Assembly: GCF_007673095.1 (NCBI RefSeq)
Contig: NZ_VDYZ01000005.1
Span: 62,001-126,000, forward strand
Direction of reading: 5' to 3'
Length of the DNA: 64,000 nucleotides
Origin: Corynebacterium glyciniphilum AJ 3170
GTDB taxonomy: Bacteria > Actinomycetota > Actinomycetes > Mycobacteriales > Mycobacteriaceae
Shown here: positions 52,183 to 61,051 of the stretch, piece by piece
How the letters are laid out: the number at the start of each line of letters is the position of its first letter
Numbering within the stretch: position 1 is the stretch's first letter
Notes under the pieces: model-generated
Database searches by the model: none
Told to the model about the DNA's origin: nothing
What the model saw: the letters and a program-made list of their open reading frames with translations, nothing else
Program-made: the position numbers and the translations under genes

Positions 52183-53439
52183 ATGAGTTACGGCACACAG
52201 TCAACGACCCCGGGCACGGGCAGTCCCCGGGGCACCTTCGAGTCCACCGTCCGCCGGATGTGGGAGACCCGCCCCGTCCGCTTCCCGCGCAGCCAGTCGA
52301 CCAGGTCCTGGTTCTTCGGGGTGTGTGAAGGCATCGCCGTGCGCTACCAGGTCTCCCCGCTACTGGTGCGGCTGGTGTTTGTCCTGACGGCCTTCCTCGG
52401 CGGCGTCGGCGTGTGGGTCTACGGGATCGCCCTGCTGGTGTTGCGCCGCTACACCGTCCCGAAAACCCCGCTGGACGTGCTGATCCGCGGGGAGCGGGAC
52501 CCCCGCTTCGGCGAGGACCGCTCCCTGGCGGTCGGGACGCTGATCGTCGGAGCGGTGTTCCTGGTGTTCGGGGGCATCTTCAGCGGCGGCATCACCCTGA
52601 CGGGCCTTGTGGTGTCCGCCGCGCTGACCGGGGTGGCCTGGTGGCTGCTGTATGAACGTCAGCCGGTGGCTCCCGCCGGCCTGCTTGACCGGGACGACCA
52701 CCGGGCGTCGTCACCTACTGCGCCCAGTACGTCCACTGTGCCGGACGCACCCTCTGCGGACGCCACGACGGCCCCGGACGAGCAGTCACCGACGATCGAC
52801 CTGGGCGGTGTCGCCGCCGCACCGGGTTTCGAGCCCCCGCGCACCCAGCCCCCGTCATGGGATCCGTTGGGGACGGCGCCGTTCGCCTGGGATCTGCCGG
52901 ATCCCGGTGAGCCTGATCCCGTCGAAGCCGGGCAGGCGTCAGGCGGACCGAAGAAGAAGCGCCGTGGGCTCAAGGCACTGGTCGTCGCCGCGGTACTTGC
53001 GGTCGTCCTCGCCCTCGTCGCCGGTGTCATCGCGCTGGGAGCGGTGTTGTTCCCCCGGTGGGGCGGCATCACGTCGGTGGACGGCAGCTCCACCTCCGGG
53101 ACTTTTGGTAGCGGCACAGAGCGGGTCAACGCGGTGGACAGCTACCGGGACTACACCTACACGATGAGTTCACCGACGCTGGACTTCACCGGAGCGACGG
53201 TGAACCAGGACAGTGAGATCGATCTCACCACCACCATGAGCTCGGTGGAGATGGTCTTCCCGAGAAACACGGACGGTCCGTCCTACCGGGTGCGCGTGAC
53301 CTGTGACTCGACCACGATGAGCAATGTCGACTGCAATACCTTCGACAACACTCTGGTCGACGGGCGTGGAGACGAGGAGTACTCGGTGACCGTGAATATC
53401 GCCGCCACAATGTCAGAGGTCAGTTTCACCCAGCGGTGA
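52183..53439 (+). CDS. PspC-domain membrane protein
   Basis: This 418-residue protein starts with a Ser/Thr/Gly-rich tail, then a PspC domain (WFFGVCEGIAVRYQVSPLLVRLVFVLTAF by region, then VWVYGIALLVLRRY), two more membrane segments at ~125-165, a long Pro/Ala/Thr-rich linker, another membrane segment (LKALVVAAVLAVVLALVAGV) and an extracytoplasmic beta-rich C-terminal domain. It probably senses or buffers envelope stress with the divergent PspC kinase. ATG 52183 has AGGA nearby. The 136-base gap holds both promoters. Confidence 0.8.
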   Translation: MSYGTQSTTPGTGSPRGTFESTVRRMWETRPVRFPRSQSTRSWFFGVCEGIAVRYQVSPLLVRLVFVLTAFLGGVGVWVYGIALLVLRRYTVPKTPLDVLIRGERDPRFGEDRSLAVGTLIVGAVFLVFGGIFSGGITLTGLVVSAALTGVAWWLLYERQPVAPAGLLDRDDHRASSPTAPSTSTVPDAPSADATTAPDEQSPTIDLGGVAAAPGFEPPRTQPPSWDPLGTAPFAWDLPDPGEPDPVEAGQASGGPKKKRRGLKALVVAAVLAVVLALVAGVIALGAVLFPRWGGITSVDGSSTSGTFGSGTERVNAVDSYRDYTYTMSSPTLDFTGATVNQDSEIDLTTTMSSVEMVFPRNTDGPSYRVRVTCDSTTMSNVDCNTFDNTLVDGRGDEEYSVTVNIAATMSEVSFTQR

Positions 53440-53609
53440 CTGTGGGGCCAGGAAGTCAGCGGGTTCGGCGACGGAGGCGGCAAGCATCCCGCTTGCTGCA
53501 TCTACAAGGAAGTGGTCAGCGGGCCGTCCCGATCTACGGCGACGATGGTGATGAAACCCCGAGGTCGCCGACGCGGTGGGAAGGCAGACGGTCGTCTCCT
53601 GTATAGCGT

Positions 53610-55028
53610 CTAGCCGACGTGGAACGGGATCGGCCCGACGAGGACGCCGATGGCCAGCATGACCAGGGAGACCACGACCGCCCGCCACAGCACCTTGCGG
53701 TGGTGGGCACCCAGCTCGACGTTGGCCAGGGAGACCAGGAGAAGGATCGCGGGAACCAGGGGGGACTGCATGTGGACGGGCTGTCCGGTGATCGACGCCT
53801 GGGCCATCTGCACCGGCTCGATCCCGAAGTGTGCGGCACTTTCGGAGAGGACGGGGAGAATGCCGAAGTAGAAGGCGTCGTTCGACATGAAGAAGGTCAT
53901 CGGCATGGACAGCAGGCCGGTGATCGGTGCCAGGTACCCGCCGAGGGAATCGGGGATGACCGAGGTGATCCACTCCGCCATGGCGGTGACCATGCCGGTG
54001 CCGTCCAGCACACCGACCAGGACGCCGGCGGCGAGCACCATGCCGACGACCGCGACGATGGAACTGGAGTGCGAGACAATCTCGTTGGCCTGGTCCTTCA
54101 GCTGGGGGAAGTTCACCGTCAGGGCGATCGCGGCACCCACCATGAAGACGTAGGCCAGCGGGAAGAGGTCGGCCACCAGCAGCACCATCACGGCGACGGT
54201 GAGCACGAGGTTGAACCACAGCAGTTTCGGTCGCAGTGTGGCACGGTTCGGGTCGAGCATGGTGTCGGCCATCGACGTGTGCATGGACGCGCCGGCGGTC
54301 TCCGTGCCGGAACGGTCCGTCATCCCGGTCAGGTGGGACGTTTCGAGGCGTCCGAGCCGTCTGCGTTCCGCCTGTCCCATGAGCCACGCGAAGACGAAGC
54401 AGATGACGAGACCTGCGGCCAGCGACGGCAGCATCGGGACGAAGACCTCGGACGGTTCGACCCCGAGGGCGGCCGCGGCGCGGACGGTGGGGCCGCCCCA
54501 CGGGACGATGTTCATGGTGCCGTTGACGAGGCCGGCGACACAGGTCAGGATGACCGGGCTCATCCCGAGGCGGAGATAGAGGGGGAGCATCGCCGAGGTG
54601 GTGATGATGTAGGTCGTGGACCCGTCACCGTCGAGCGAGACGACACCGGCGAGGACGGCGGTGCCGAAGACGATCTTGGCCGGGTCGTTGCCCAGGATCC
54701 GGGTGATCCACGTGATCAGCGGGTCGAACAGTCCGACGTTGATCATGATGCCGAAGTACATGATGGCGAACATGAGCAGGGCCGCTGTCGGCGCCATGTC
54801 CTTGACGGCGTCCATGACCATGTCTCCGATGCCGAAACCGGCGCCACCGACCAGGCCGAAGATGGTGGGCACGAGGATCAGGGCCAGCATCGGGGTCATG
54901 CGGCTGGTCATGATCAGTGCCATGAACGTGAGGATCATGAGGAACCCGAGCGCGACGAGGATCCCGTCGGACGGTGTGTGGCTCAGGTTGTAGTCTGCCG
55001 CCAGCAGCAGACTGTCTGCGGTGGTCAT
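53610..55028 (-). CDS. citH: CitMHS-family citrate transporter
   Basis: This citrate-metal/proton symporter has 472 residues and about 12 membrane segments. Motifs: GFLMILTFMALIMTSRMTPMLALI, VVSLDGDGSTTYIITTSAMLPLYLRLG (by region), LVNGTMNIVPWGGPTVRAA, MSNDAFYFGILPVLSESAAHFGI. The GDGSTT and PWGGPT motifs are typical of CitM/CitH. It lies divergent from a CitA/CitB-type two-component system, as in C. glutamicum, where CitAB activates citH in response to citrate. The 170 bases downstream, to the PspC gene, show no clear gene. Confidence 0.9.
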   Translation of the reverse strand: MTTADSLLLAADYNLSHTPSDGILVALGFLMILTFMALIMTSRMTPMLALILVPTIFGLVGGAGFGIGDMVMDAVKDMAPTAALLMFAIMYFGIMINVGLFDPLITWITRILGNDPAKIVFGTAVLAGVVSLDGDGSTTYIITTSAMLPLYLRLGMSPVILTCVAGLVNGTMNIVPWGGPTVRAAAALGVEPSEVFVPMLPSLAAGLVICFVFAWLMGQAERRRLGRLETSHLTGMTDRSGTETAGASMHTSMADTMLDPNRATLRPKLLWFNLVLTVAVMVLLVADLFPLAYVFMVGAAIALTVNFPQLKDQANEIVSHSSSIVAVVGMVLAAGVLVGVLDGTGMVTAMAEWITSVIPDSLGGYLAPITGLLSMPMTFFMSNDAFYFGILPVLSESAAHFGIEPVQMAQASITGQPVHMQSPLVPAILLLVSLANVELGAHHRKVLWRAVVVSLVMLAIGVLVGPIPFHVG

Positions 55029-55172
55029 CGCATCTCCTTCAGGTGTGTCTGACCGGACAGAGTGAGCCTAAAGTGACCGGGGACACAAGACGACGGTTGT
55101 GTGCGTTAGATCATCTTGTGTGCAATCAATGACTTGTGTGCATTGTGCTCACGGTGACGGAATGCCGTGCCG

Positions 55173-55178
55173 TAGACT
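55173..55178 (+). promoter_or_regulatory. -10 box for a possibly leaderless citA transcript
   Basis: TAGACT ends seven bases before the GTG at 55186. No Shine-Dalgarno sequence precedes that GTG. The spacing places the transcription start at the start codon. Confidence 0.4.
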
Positions 55179-55185
55179 TCCTGAC

Positions 55186-56886
55186 GTGCGTTTTTCGACG
55201 AAAGTTCTGCTCCTGCAGCTGCTGACGGTTTTCGCCGTCGTTGCCGTGTGCTCCGGCATCTTCGCCTGGATGTCGGTCGAGCGGCTGAAGCAGGAGGCGA
55301 TGACGTCTGCGGTGTCGATCGCCCGCTCCGTGGCGGAGGACCCGCAGGTCCGTTCCGGTGTGACGGCGGGGGACGCAGGACGGGGGCTGGCCGATCTCGC
55401 CGCTGGCGTGGAGAGCCGTACAGGCGCTCTCTTCGTCGTCGTCACCGATGCCGACGGAATACGGTTGGCGCACCCTGAGCCGGAACGGATCGGTCAGCGA
55501 GTCAGTACCGACCATGAGGCGGCGTTACGGGGCGAGGAGGTGACGGCCTGGGAAACCGGCACACTCGGTCATTCCGCTCGAGCGAAGGTGCCGGTGTATG
55601 CCCTCGATGATTCGGTACGGGACGTCTCCGACAGTGCGCCGGTGGGGGAGGTGAGCGTCGGTTTCCGGCGGGCCAGTGTCTTCGACGACCTGCCTCTGGT
55701 CCTGGTCGGGGTAGGTACGGCCGGGGTCACCGCACTTCTCATCGGCGTCGTCGCCAGTGTCCTGATGCAACGGCGTTGGGAGCGGCTCACGCTGGGATTG
55801 CAGCCGGAGGAGCTCGTGGATCTCGTCCGTCACCAGTCCGCGGTCCTGGACGGTGTGGAGGACGGCGTGCTGTCACTGAATCCGGACGGCCGTCTCGAGG
55901 TGTTCAATGAAGTGGCCTCACGACTGCTCGGTATCGACCCGGTCGGTGTCGACGGGGTCCGTGACACGTGCGTGGAGGACCTCGGCCTGCCACCCCGGGT
56001 TGCCGGGGAACTCGGCGTGCTCGGACGCCACGATCCGTCAACCGTGCGGACGGTCTCCTTCGACAACGTGGTTGTCGGCGGGCGAGTGCTCTACCTGGAT
56101 GCCCGCCCGGTTGTCCGGGCCGGTCGGCACCTGGGAACGGTGGTCGTTGTCCGGGACCGGACGGACCTCGCCGCGCTGACACGCAGACTCGGTACGGTCC
56201 AGGCACTGAGCTCGACGCTGCGGGTCCAGCGACATGAGTTCGCCAACCGGATCCACGCGGCGTCGGGGCTTCTCGACGCGGGACGGCTGGACGACGCCCG
56301 TTCCTTCCTCCGCGACATGGCCGACCGTGGGCCCGTGGATTTCCCGCTGCAGGGTGCCGAGCTTCTCGGCGAGCCGTTCCTCCAGTCATTCCTGGGTGGG
56401 AAGGCGATGGAGGCCAGCGAACGTGGTGTCAGCCTGCAGGTGGGGGAGGCGACACTGGTCATCGATGTCATCGGTGGGCCGGGAGCGGCGGAGGACGTCG
56501 CCACGGTGCTGGGTAACCTGGTGGACAATGCGGTCACCGCGGCATTGTCAGCGCAGGGAAACCACCCGTGGGTCGAGGTGACGGCGATGCAGGACGGGGA
56601 CGCGCTCACCCTGGTGGTGTCCGACTCCGGAGACGGACTGTCCGGTAGCCGGGGGACAGAAGCCGGACCTGACGTTGACGCCGTCCACGGCCACGGGATC
56701 GGGCTCACCCTGACCCGGGACCTGGTGGCACGTCGGGGTGGTGCTCTCTGGATCATCGACCCGGGCGGTGGATCCCCGGGACAGGGCGCGGTGTTCGGTG
56801 TACGACTTCCCGGTGTGTTCACGACGGTGCCGGATGACATGGCAGATGAGAGACCCGACGATACCGAAGGCGAGGAACAGCAATGA
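55186..56886 (+). CDS. citA: CitA/DcuS-family sensor histidine kinase
   Basis: This membrane sensor kinase has 566 residues: first membrane helix (VLLLQLLTVFAVVAVCSGIFAW), an extracytoplasmic PAS/Cache domain with ADGIRLAHPEPERIGQ, a second helix (VLVGVGTAGVTALLIGVVASV), a cytosolic PAS, then the H-box LRVQRHEFANRIHAASGLL and an ATPase domain (LVDNAVTAAL, GDGLSGSRG, GIGLTLTRDLVARRGG). It is predicted to sense citrate or a related acid and activate CitB. The start is GTG 55186, since family members begin near RFSTKVLLLQ; ATG 55162 is an alternative with only a weak site. Confidence 0.87.
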   Translation: MRFSTKVLLLQLLTVFAVVAVCSGIFAWMSVERLKQEAMTSAVSIARSVAEDPQVRSGVTAGDAGRGLADLAAGVESRTGALFVVVTDADGIRLAHPEPERIGQRVSTDHEAALRGEEVTAWETGTLGHSARAKVPVYALDDSVRDVSDSAPVGEVSVGFRRASVFDDLPLVLVGVGTAGVTALLIGVVASVLMQRRWERLTLGLQPEELVDLVRHQSAVLDGVEDGVLSLNPDGRLEVFNEVASRLLGIDPVGVDGVRDTCVEDLGLPPRVAGELGVLGRHDPSTVRTVSFDNVVVGGRVLYLDARPVVRAGRHLGTVVVVRDRTDLAALTRRLGTVQALSSTLRVQRHEFANRIHAASGLLDAGRLDDARSFLRDMADRGPVDFPLQGAELLGEPFLQSFLGGKAMEASERGVSLQVGEATLVIDVIGGPGAAEDVATVLGNLVDNAVTAALSAQGNHPWVEVTAMQDGDALTLVVSDSGDGLSGSRGTEAGPDVDAVHGHGIGLTLTRDLVARRGGALWIIDPGGGSPGQGAVFGVRLPGVFTTVPDDMADERPDDTEGEEQQ

Positions 56887-57602
56887 CGTCGAACTCGACA
56901 CCGCCGGAACTGCGGGAGCCCCGACAAGGCGCGCGTGGCATGCGCGACATGTGTGTTCTCGTCGTTGACGATGACTTCCGAGTCGCGTCAATCCATGCGG
57001 ACATCGTCTCAGGAGTACCGGGATTCCAGGTGCAGGCGACAGCAGGTACCTGTGCCGAGGCGCGGGCGGCGATGGCCGCGCAGTCGCCGGACCTCATCCT
57101 CGCGGACGTCTACCTGCCTGACGGCGACGGCATCGAACTGGTGCGTAGCAGCGGGACGGATGCATTCGTCCTGTCCGCAGCGGTGGAGTCGGCCACCGTC
57201 CGCCGCGCCCTGACAGCTGGTGTCCATGCGTACCTCGTCAAACCGTTCACCCGCCAGTCGCTGGTTGATCGGTTGGAACGGTTCGGCAGGTTCCGGAAGA
57301 CGATGATGACGCCTCATCCGCTGAAGCAGGAGGAGATTGACCGGGCGTTGTCCGTGATGCACGGGACATCCCAGCCTGTGACTGCGGCGGGCAGTACCAC
57401 TGAGAGCCTCGTCCTCGACGCGCTGGGGACGGAGGAGCGGTCCGCCGCTGAGGTCGCTGAGGTCGCCGGTGTGTCCAGGGCCACGGCCCAGCGGCGGCTG
57501 TCGGCCCTGGCGGGCCGGGGTGTGGTGACCGTGAGGCTGCGCTACGGCAGTTCCGGACGCCCGGAACACCTGTACGCCCGCTCAAGCGGTGCAGGGTGGT
57601 GA
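56883..57602 (+). CDS. citB: CitB-family response regulator
   Basis: This 239-residue regulator has a receiver domain (CVLVVDDDFRVASIHADIV; phospho-Asp in LILADVYLPDGDGIEL; Lys in YLVKPFTRQSL) and a C-terminal helix-turn-helix (EVAEVAGVSRATAQRRLSALAGRGVV) of the DctR/CitB type. The start overlaps the citA stop (ATGA). It is expected to activate the divergent citrate transporter gene. An in-frame ATG at 56940 could give a shorter product without the 19-residue polar tail. Confidence 0.88.
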   Translation: MTSNSTPPELREPRQGARGMRDMCVLVVDDDFRVASIHADIVSGVPGFQVQATAGTCAEARAAMAAQSPDLILADVYLPDGDGIELVRSSGTDAFVLSAAVESATVRRALTAGVHAYLVKPFTRQSLVDRLERFGRFRKTMMTPHPLKQEEIDRALSVMHGTSQPVTAAGSTTESLVLDALGTEERSAAEVAEVAGVSRATAQRRLSALAGRGVVTVRLRYGSSGRPEHLYARSSGAGW

Positions 57603-57615
57603 ACTCTACCCTGCA
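57590..57615. terminator. Hairpin across the citB stop, between convergent genes
   Basis: TGCAGGGT and ACCCTGCA form a perfect eight-base stem around a ten-base loop containing the citB stop codon. The convergent yccF-like gene ends at 57617. It can act as terminator for both sides. Confidence 0.5.
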
Positions 57616-57616
57616 G

Positions 57617-58030
57617 TCAGGACCCCGGGGCCGGGATGACCTTGGTCGAGGAGTCCGCGATGATGGCCTTACCGAACGGGAAGCACGTCACGGGGATCAT
57701 CTTGAGGTTCGCCCAGGCGAGGGGGAGTCCGATGATGGTGATCGCCTGAAGCGCGGCCGTGGCGATATGGCCGAGTGCGAGCCACAGGCCCGCCACGAGG
57801 AACCACACGAGGTTCATCAGGCCCGAACCGACCCCGGCACCGTTCCTCCGGACGACGGTGCGACCGAACGGCCACAGGGCGTAGCTGGCCATTCTGAATG
57901 ATGCGACGCCTGCGGGGATGGTGATGATGAAGATGCAGGCGATGAGACCGAAGACGACGTAGCCGATGAACAGCCAGATACCACCGGTGACAAGCCAGAG
58001 GATGTTGAGGACGATGCGGAGAAGGCTCAT
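57617..58030 (-). CDS. YccF-domain inner membrane protein
   Basis: This 137-residue membrane protein has two YccF repeats: RIVLNILWLVTGGIWLFIGYVV, then IPAGVASFRMASYALWPFGRTVV, and NLVWFLVAGLWLALGHIATAAL, then LPLAWANLKMIPVTCFPFGKAIV-like. The two halves mirror each other (WPFGRTVV and FPFGKAII). Members are membrane proteins of unknown function. It stands alone and converges on citB. Confidence 0.85.
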   Translation of the reverse strand: MSLLRIVLNILWLVTGGIWLFIGYVVFGLIACIFIITIPAGVASFRMASYALWPFGRTVVRRNGAGVGSGLMNLVWFLVAGLWLALGHIATAALQAITIIGLPLAWANLKMIPVTCFPFGKAIIADSSTKVIPAPGS

Positions 58031-58186
58031 GTGTCCGATTCTAGGTGCAGTTAGTCTCTGAGGTAGCGGAGCAAGAATTCTGTCGTTTCTGGCAATTCAT
58101 CGAACACACGTTCGATTCAATGTATATATCCTGGTTTTCGTGTCCGTCCTGTGCGATACAGTGTTCGTATCTACAAGGAGGGGACC

Positions 58187-59395
58187 ATGACCAGCACCTA
58201 CACCACCGAACCCACCACCGGCCAGAGCTACACCTCTCTCGCCACGCAGTATTCCGTCCAGATCAACACCGCCGAGCTCGAACTCGTCGCTTTCCTTGTC
58301 GGCATCCCGGAGGACAGCCGCCTGGCCACCGCCCAGGCCGTCCGACGCCGGACCACCCGCGAGGCCTACCGTTACGCCCATGCCGCCGACATCGCCGAGC
58401 GCATGCCGGGCCTGTTCGACCACTTCCGGGACGACGGTCGTTACTCCGTCGACCATCTCGACGCGATCTGGAGCCGCATCAACCGGCACGCTGGCGCACT
58501 CCACGCGGCCGGGGCAGAGGTGCCGCGGTGTCTCGACGCCGCCGTCGCCCTCGGCATCGCCGACTGGATCGCCACCACCGGCATCACCGTGTTGACTGCA
58601 CTGGCGGATGTCGCCGATGAGGTGCTGTGCACCGTGGCTCCCCTGATTGTGGAGGCGACCGAGAAGGATGAGGCGGAGGTGGTGTCCCTGACACGTCGCG
58701 GGAGCCGCTTCACTCTGGACTGCGGCAGCGAGTTCGTCGCTGATGCACTGTGGTCGTCGATCAGTGCTGCCGCGCTGGAGGTGCGCCGGGAGGTCCTTGC
58801 CGACCAGGCCGACCAGACCGACCAGGCCACAGAGACCGCACTTCCGTCGCCTCCGTCGATGTCCCGGTGCCGTGGTGAGGTCGCTCTCGGTGTACTCGGT
58901 GGGCGGCGTGATCAGCTCAACGTCACGGTGAACACCTACCGCGTGCGTGACGACGCCGCGTCCTACATCCTCGGTTCCGGGTGGGTGTCCCCTGCCACGG
59001 GCGCGGAACTGACAGCTATCGCCCGGCACATCCGCGAACTCCCGCCGCTCGAGCAGGTTCCGGACACCGAGGCCTACCGGTTCACGACCCTGCAGCGGGT
59101 TCAGATTGAGGGACGTGACGGGCACTGCCGGTTCCCCGGCTGCGAGATCCCCGCCGATGCGTGTGAGCATGACCACCTGGTCAACTCCCCGCACACCGAC
59201 CCCGACAGTGACGGGCCGACGAGTGTGACCAACGGGATCTGTCTGTGCCGGACCCACCACACCCTCAAGACCGCCGGGGTGTGGGAGCCCACCACCCCGG
59301 ATGATGCGGTCACGCTGCGCTGGCACGGACCCGGCGGCAGCAGGGTCACCACGGTCGCCGCCGGCCCACTGTCCCCGGCAAGACATCCGCTGTGA
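58187..59395 (+). CDS. DUF222-HNH endonuclease-like protein
   Basis: This 402-residue protein combines an N-terminal helical DUF222 domain (residues ~20-270) with a C-terminal HNH nuclease: DGHCRFPGCEIPADACEHDHLV, then TSVTNGICLCRTHHTLKTAG. The CxxxC, H-D-H and CxxHH residues for metal and catalysis are intact. Such genes are common and multicopy in mycobacteria and corynebacteria (the 13E12-repeat type) and are often linked to mobile DNA, but the role is not established. AAGGAGGGG precedes ATG 58187. No flanking repeats were noticed. Confidence 0.83.
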   Translation: MTSTYTTEPTTGQSYTSLATQYSVQINTAELELVAFLVGIPEDSRLATAQAVRRRTTREAYRYAHAADIAERMPGLFDHFRDDGRYSVDHLDAIWSRINRHAGALHAAGAEVPRCLDAAVALGIADWIATTGITVLTALADVADEVLCTVAPLIVEATEKDEAEVVSLTRRGSRFTLDCGSEFVADALWSSISAAALEVRREVLADQADQTDQATETALPSPPSMSRCRGEVALGVLGGRRDQLNVTVNTYRVRDDAASYILGSGWVSPATGAELTAIARHIRELPPLEQVPDTEAYRFTTLQRVQIEGRDGHCRFPGCEIPADACEHDHLVNSPHTDPDSDGPTSVTNGICLCRTHHTLKTAGVWEPTTPDDAVTLRWHGPGGSRVTTVAAGPLSPARHPL

Positions 59396-59491
59396 CATGC
59401 CCGCCCCGCAGGCGGGGATCACGGACGGTTACTCGACGGTCATGACCTTGACCGCCGAGCACACGAGCATGCCCGAGACTTCTCGGTGCGG

Positions 59492-60907
59492 CTACGTGTT
59501 TCTTTCTTGGGCTCCCCGCACTTTCGGCAATGTCCATGCCGCCACGAGTAGGAGCAGCGCGGCACCGACAACACCGTAGAAGACGCCCCGGGTGGCGTCC
59601 ACAACGGTGGCGGGGTCGGAGTCCCCTCCGCCACCGGAGATGATGGCGTTGGAGATCGTGCCGTACACCGCGACCGCGACAGCACTACCCGCTGAGCGGG
59701 CGAACATCGTCAGTCCGGTGACTTCGGCCCGTTCCGACCAGCCGACTGACGACTGCGCAGCCACCACGTTCGGTGCTGCGGTGAAACCGAGCCCGGACCC
59801 CAGGACGATCGCGACTGCGACGATGAGCCAGATGTTCTGCTGGCCCACCACCAGGAGCAGCAGGAGCGTGCCGACCATCACGATCGAGGACCCCAGCGTG
59901 ATCGAGGCGCGGAATCCGTGCGGGACGTAGATTCGGCCGGCATTCGCGCTGGCCAGGGGCCAGGCAATGGTCAGGGCCGCGACGGCGATGCCGGCGGCCA
60001 CGGGTGTGGCTCCGGCAGCCCGTTCGAGGTAGGTGGGCACGAAACTTGTCAGCCCCAACACGATCCCGCCGATCGCGGCTGAGATCAGCACGGCATGGAC
60101 GATGAGTCGCCGGGAGAGCAGCCGCAGGTTGACCACCGGTTCCGCAGCATGGCGTTCGACGAACACGAACAAAGCCAGGGCGGCAACTCCACCGGCGAAA
60201 CACACCAGCGATGCAGTCGAGGTCCAGGCCCACGCTTCTCCGCCTTCCAGCAGGCCGAGCAGCAGCAGGGTCAGGCCGAGAGTGAGGACGAGGGCTCCTT
60301 CGATGTCGATGCGGTGCCGTGTCCTCTCGACGTGCTCGCTGAAATTGCGCCACACCATCACAGCGGCGAGCAGCCCCAGCGGAATGTTGATCGCGAAAAT
60401 CCAGCGCCATGACACGTACTGGGAGAACAGTCCGCCGATCAATGGCCCGAACATCGACGAAATCGCCCAGACACTGGCCAGGTATCCCTGGACCTTCGCC
60501 CGCTCGCGCACGGTGTATATGTCGCCGGCGATCGTCTGTCCCATCGGCTGAACGGCTCCCGCGCCCATTCCCTGGACGATCCGGCAGAGGATCAGGACGG
60601 TCATCGTGGGTGCGAAGACGGCGAGGGTGGATCCGAGGATGAAGATCGCGATGCCGGTCAGGATCACCGGCTTGCGCCCGTATGTGTCCGCGAGCTTGGA
60701 GAACACCGGCACGGTGACGGCCTGGGCGAGCAGGTACCCCGAGAACAGCCAGGGGTAACGGGAGAATTCGCCGAGGTCCGCGACGATACTGGGGACTGCG
60801 GTCGCCAGCACGGTGGAATCCACGGCCATGAGGGCCGAGGACAGCATGATCGCTATGAGGATGGGGCCGCGGCGGTCCCGGAAGACTGACATCGCCATTT
60901 GTTCCAT
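59492..60907 (-). CDS. MFS drug exporter, EmrB/QacA (DHA2) type
   Basis: This major-facilitator exporter has 471 residues and about 14 membrane segments. Signature pieces: LMAVDSTVLATAVPSIVADL (DHA2 motif D1), FSKLADTYGRKPVILTG (motif A), CRIVQGMGAGAVQPMGQTI, and SMFGPLIGGLFSQYVSWRWIFAINIPLG (motif C region). It probably pumps out hydrophobic drugs or metabolites using the proton gradient. Start ATG 60907 is one of three close in-frame ATGs (60898, 60892); none has a strong site. No regulator gene is adjacent. Confidence 0.87.
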   Translation of the reverse strand: MEQMAMSVFRDRRGPILIAIMLSSALMAVDSTVLATAVPSIVADLGEFSRYPWLFSGYLLAQAVTVPVFSKLADTYGRKPVILTGIAIFILGSTLAVFAPTMTVLILCRIVQGMGAGAVQPMGQTIAGDIYTVRERAKVQGYLASVWAISSMFGPLIGGLFSQYVSWRWIFAINIPLGLLAAVMVWRNFSEHVERTRHRIDIEGALVLTLGLTLLLLGLLEGGEAWAWTSTASLVCFAGGVAALALFVFVERHAAEPVVNLRLLSRRLIVHAVLISAAIGGIVLGLTSFVPTYLERAAGATPVAAGIAVAALTIAWPLASANAGRIYVPHGFRASITLGSSIVMVGTLLLLLVVGQQNIWLIVAVAIVLGSGLGFTAAPNVVAAQSSVGWSERAEVTGLTMFARSAGSAVAVAVYGTISNAIISGGGGDSDPATVVDATRGVFYGVVGAALLLLVAAWTLPKVRGAQERNT

Positions 60908-61051
60908 CGTAGCGAAACGCGGAGGGTCGGAGGGGAAGGTGGGGAAGGCGGGGAAGGTGCCGACGAAAAGCGTTCTGTAGCGCGGTACCGGGCTGGTGTG
61001 GCACGGTGGTGGTGACACTGCTGTGAACTACAGATACTGGAGATGAGCCCT

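Noticed and set aside
53440..53609. The 170-base gap between the PspC gene and citH, with TCAGCGGG twice and a short minus-strand peptide
   Set aside because: The two copies are short, no inverted ends or duplicated target were seen, and the peptide has no start. I could not support a gene remnant or insertion sequence.
53619..55052. A 477-codon open frame on the plus strand opposite the citrate transporter
   Set aside because: It is antisense to a clear CitMHS protein, is rich in His, Asp, Gly and Arg and has no domain. High G+C keeps the opposite frame open.
59404..59417. CCCCGC-AG-GCGGGG hairpin after the HNH gene
   Set aside because: The stem is only six bases with a two-base loop and no T-tract, so I did not list it as a terminator.
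58097..59422. A 441-codon minus-strand frame opposite the DUF222-HNH gene
   Set aside because: The plus-strand frame has an intact HNH motif and a strong ribosome-binding site; the minus frame has composition typical of a shadow.
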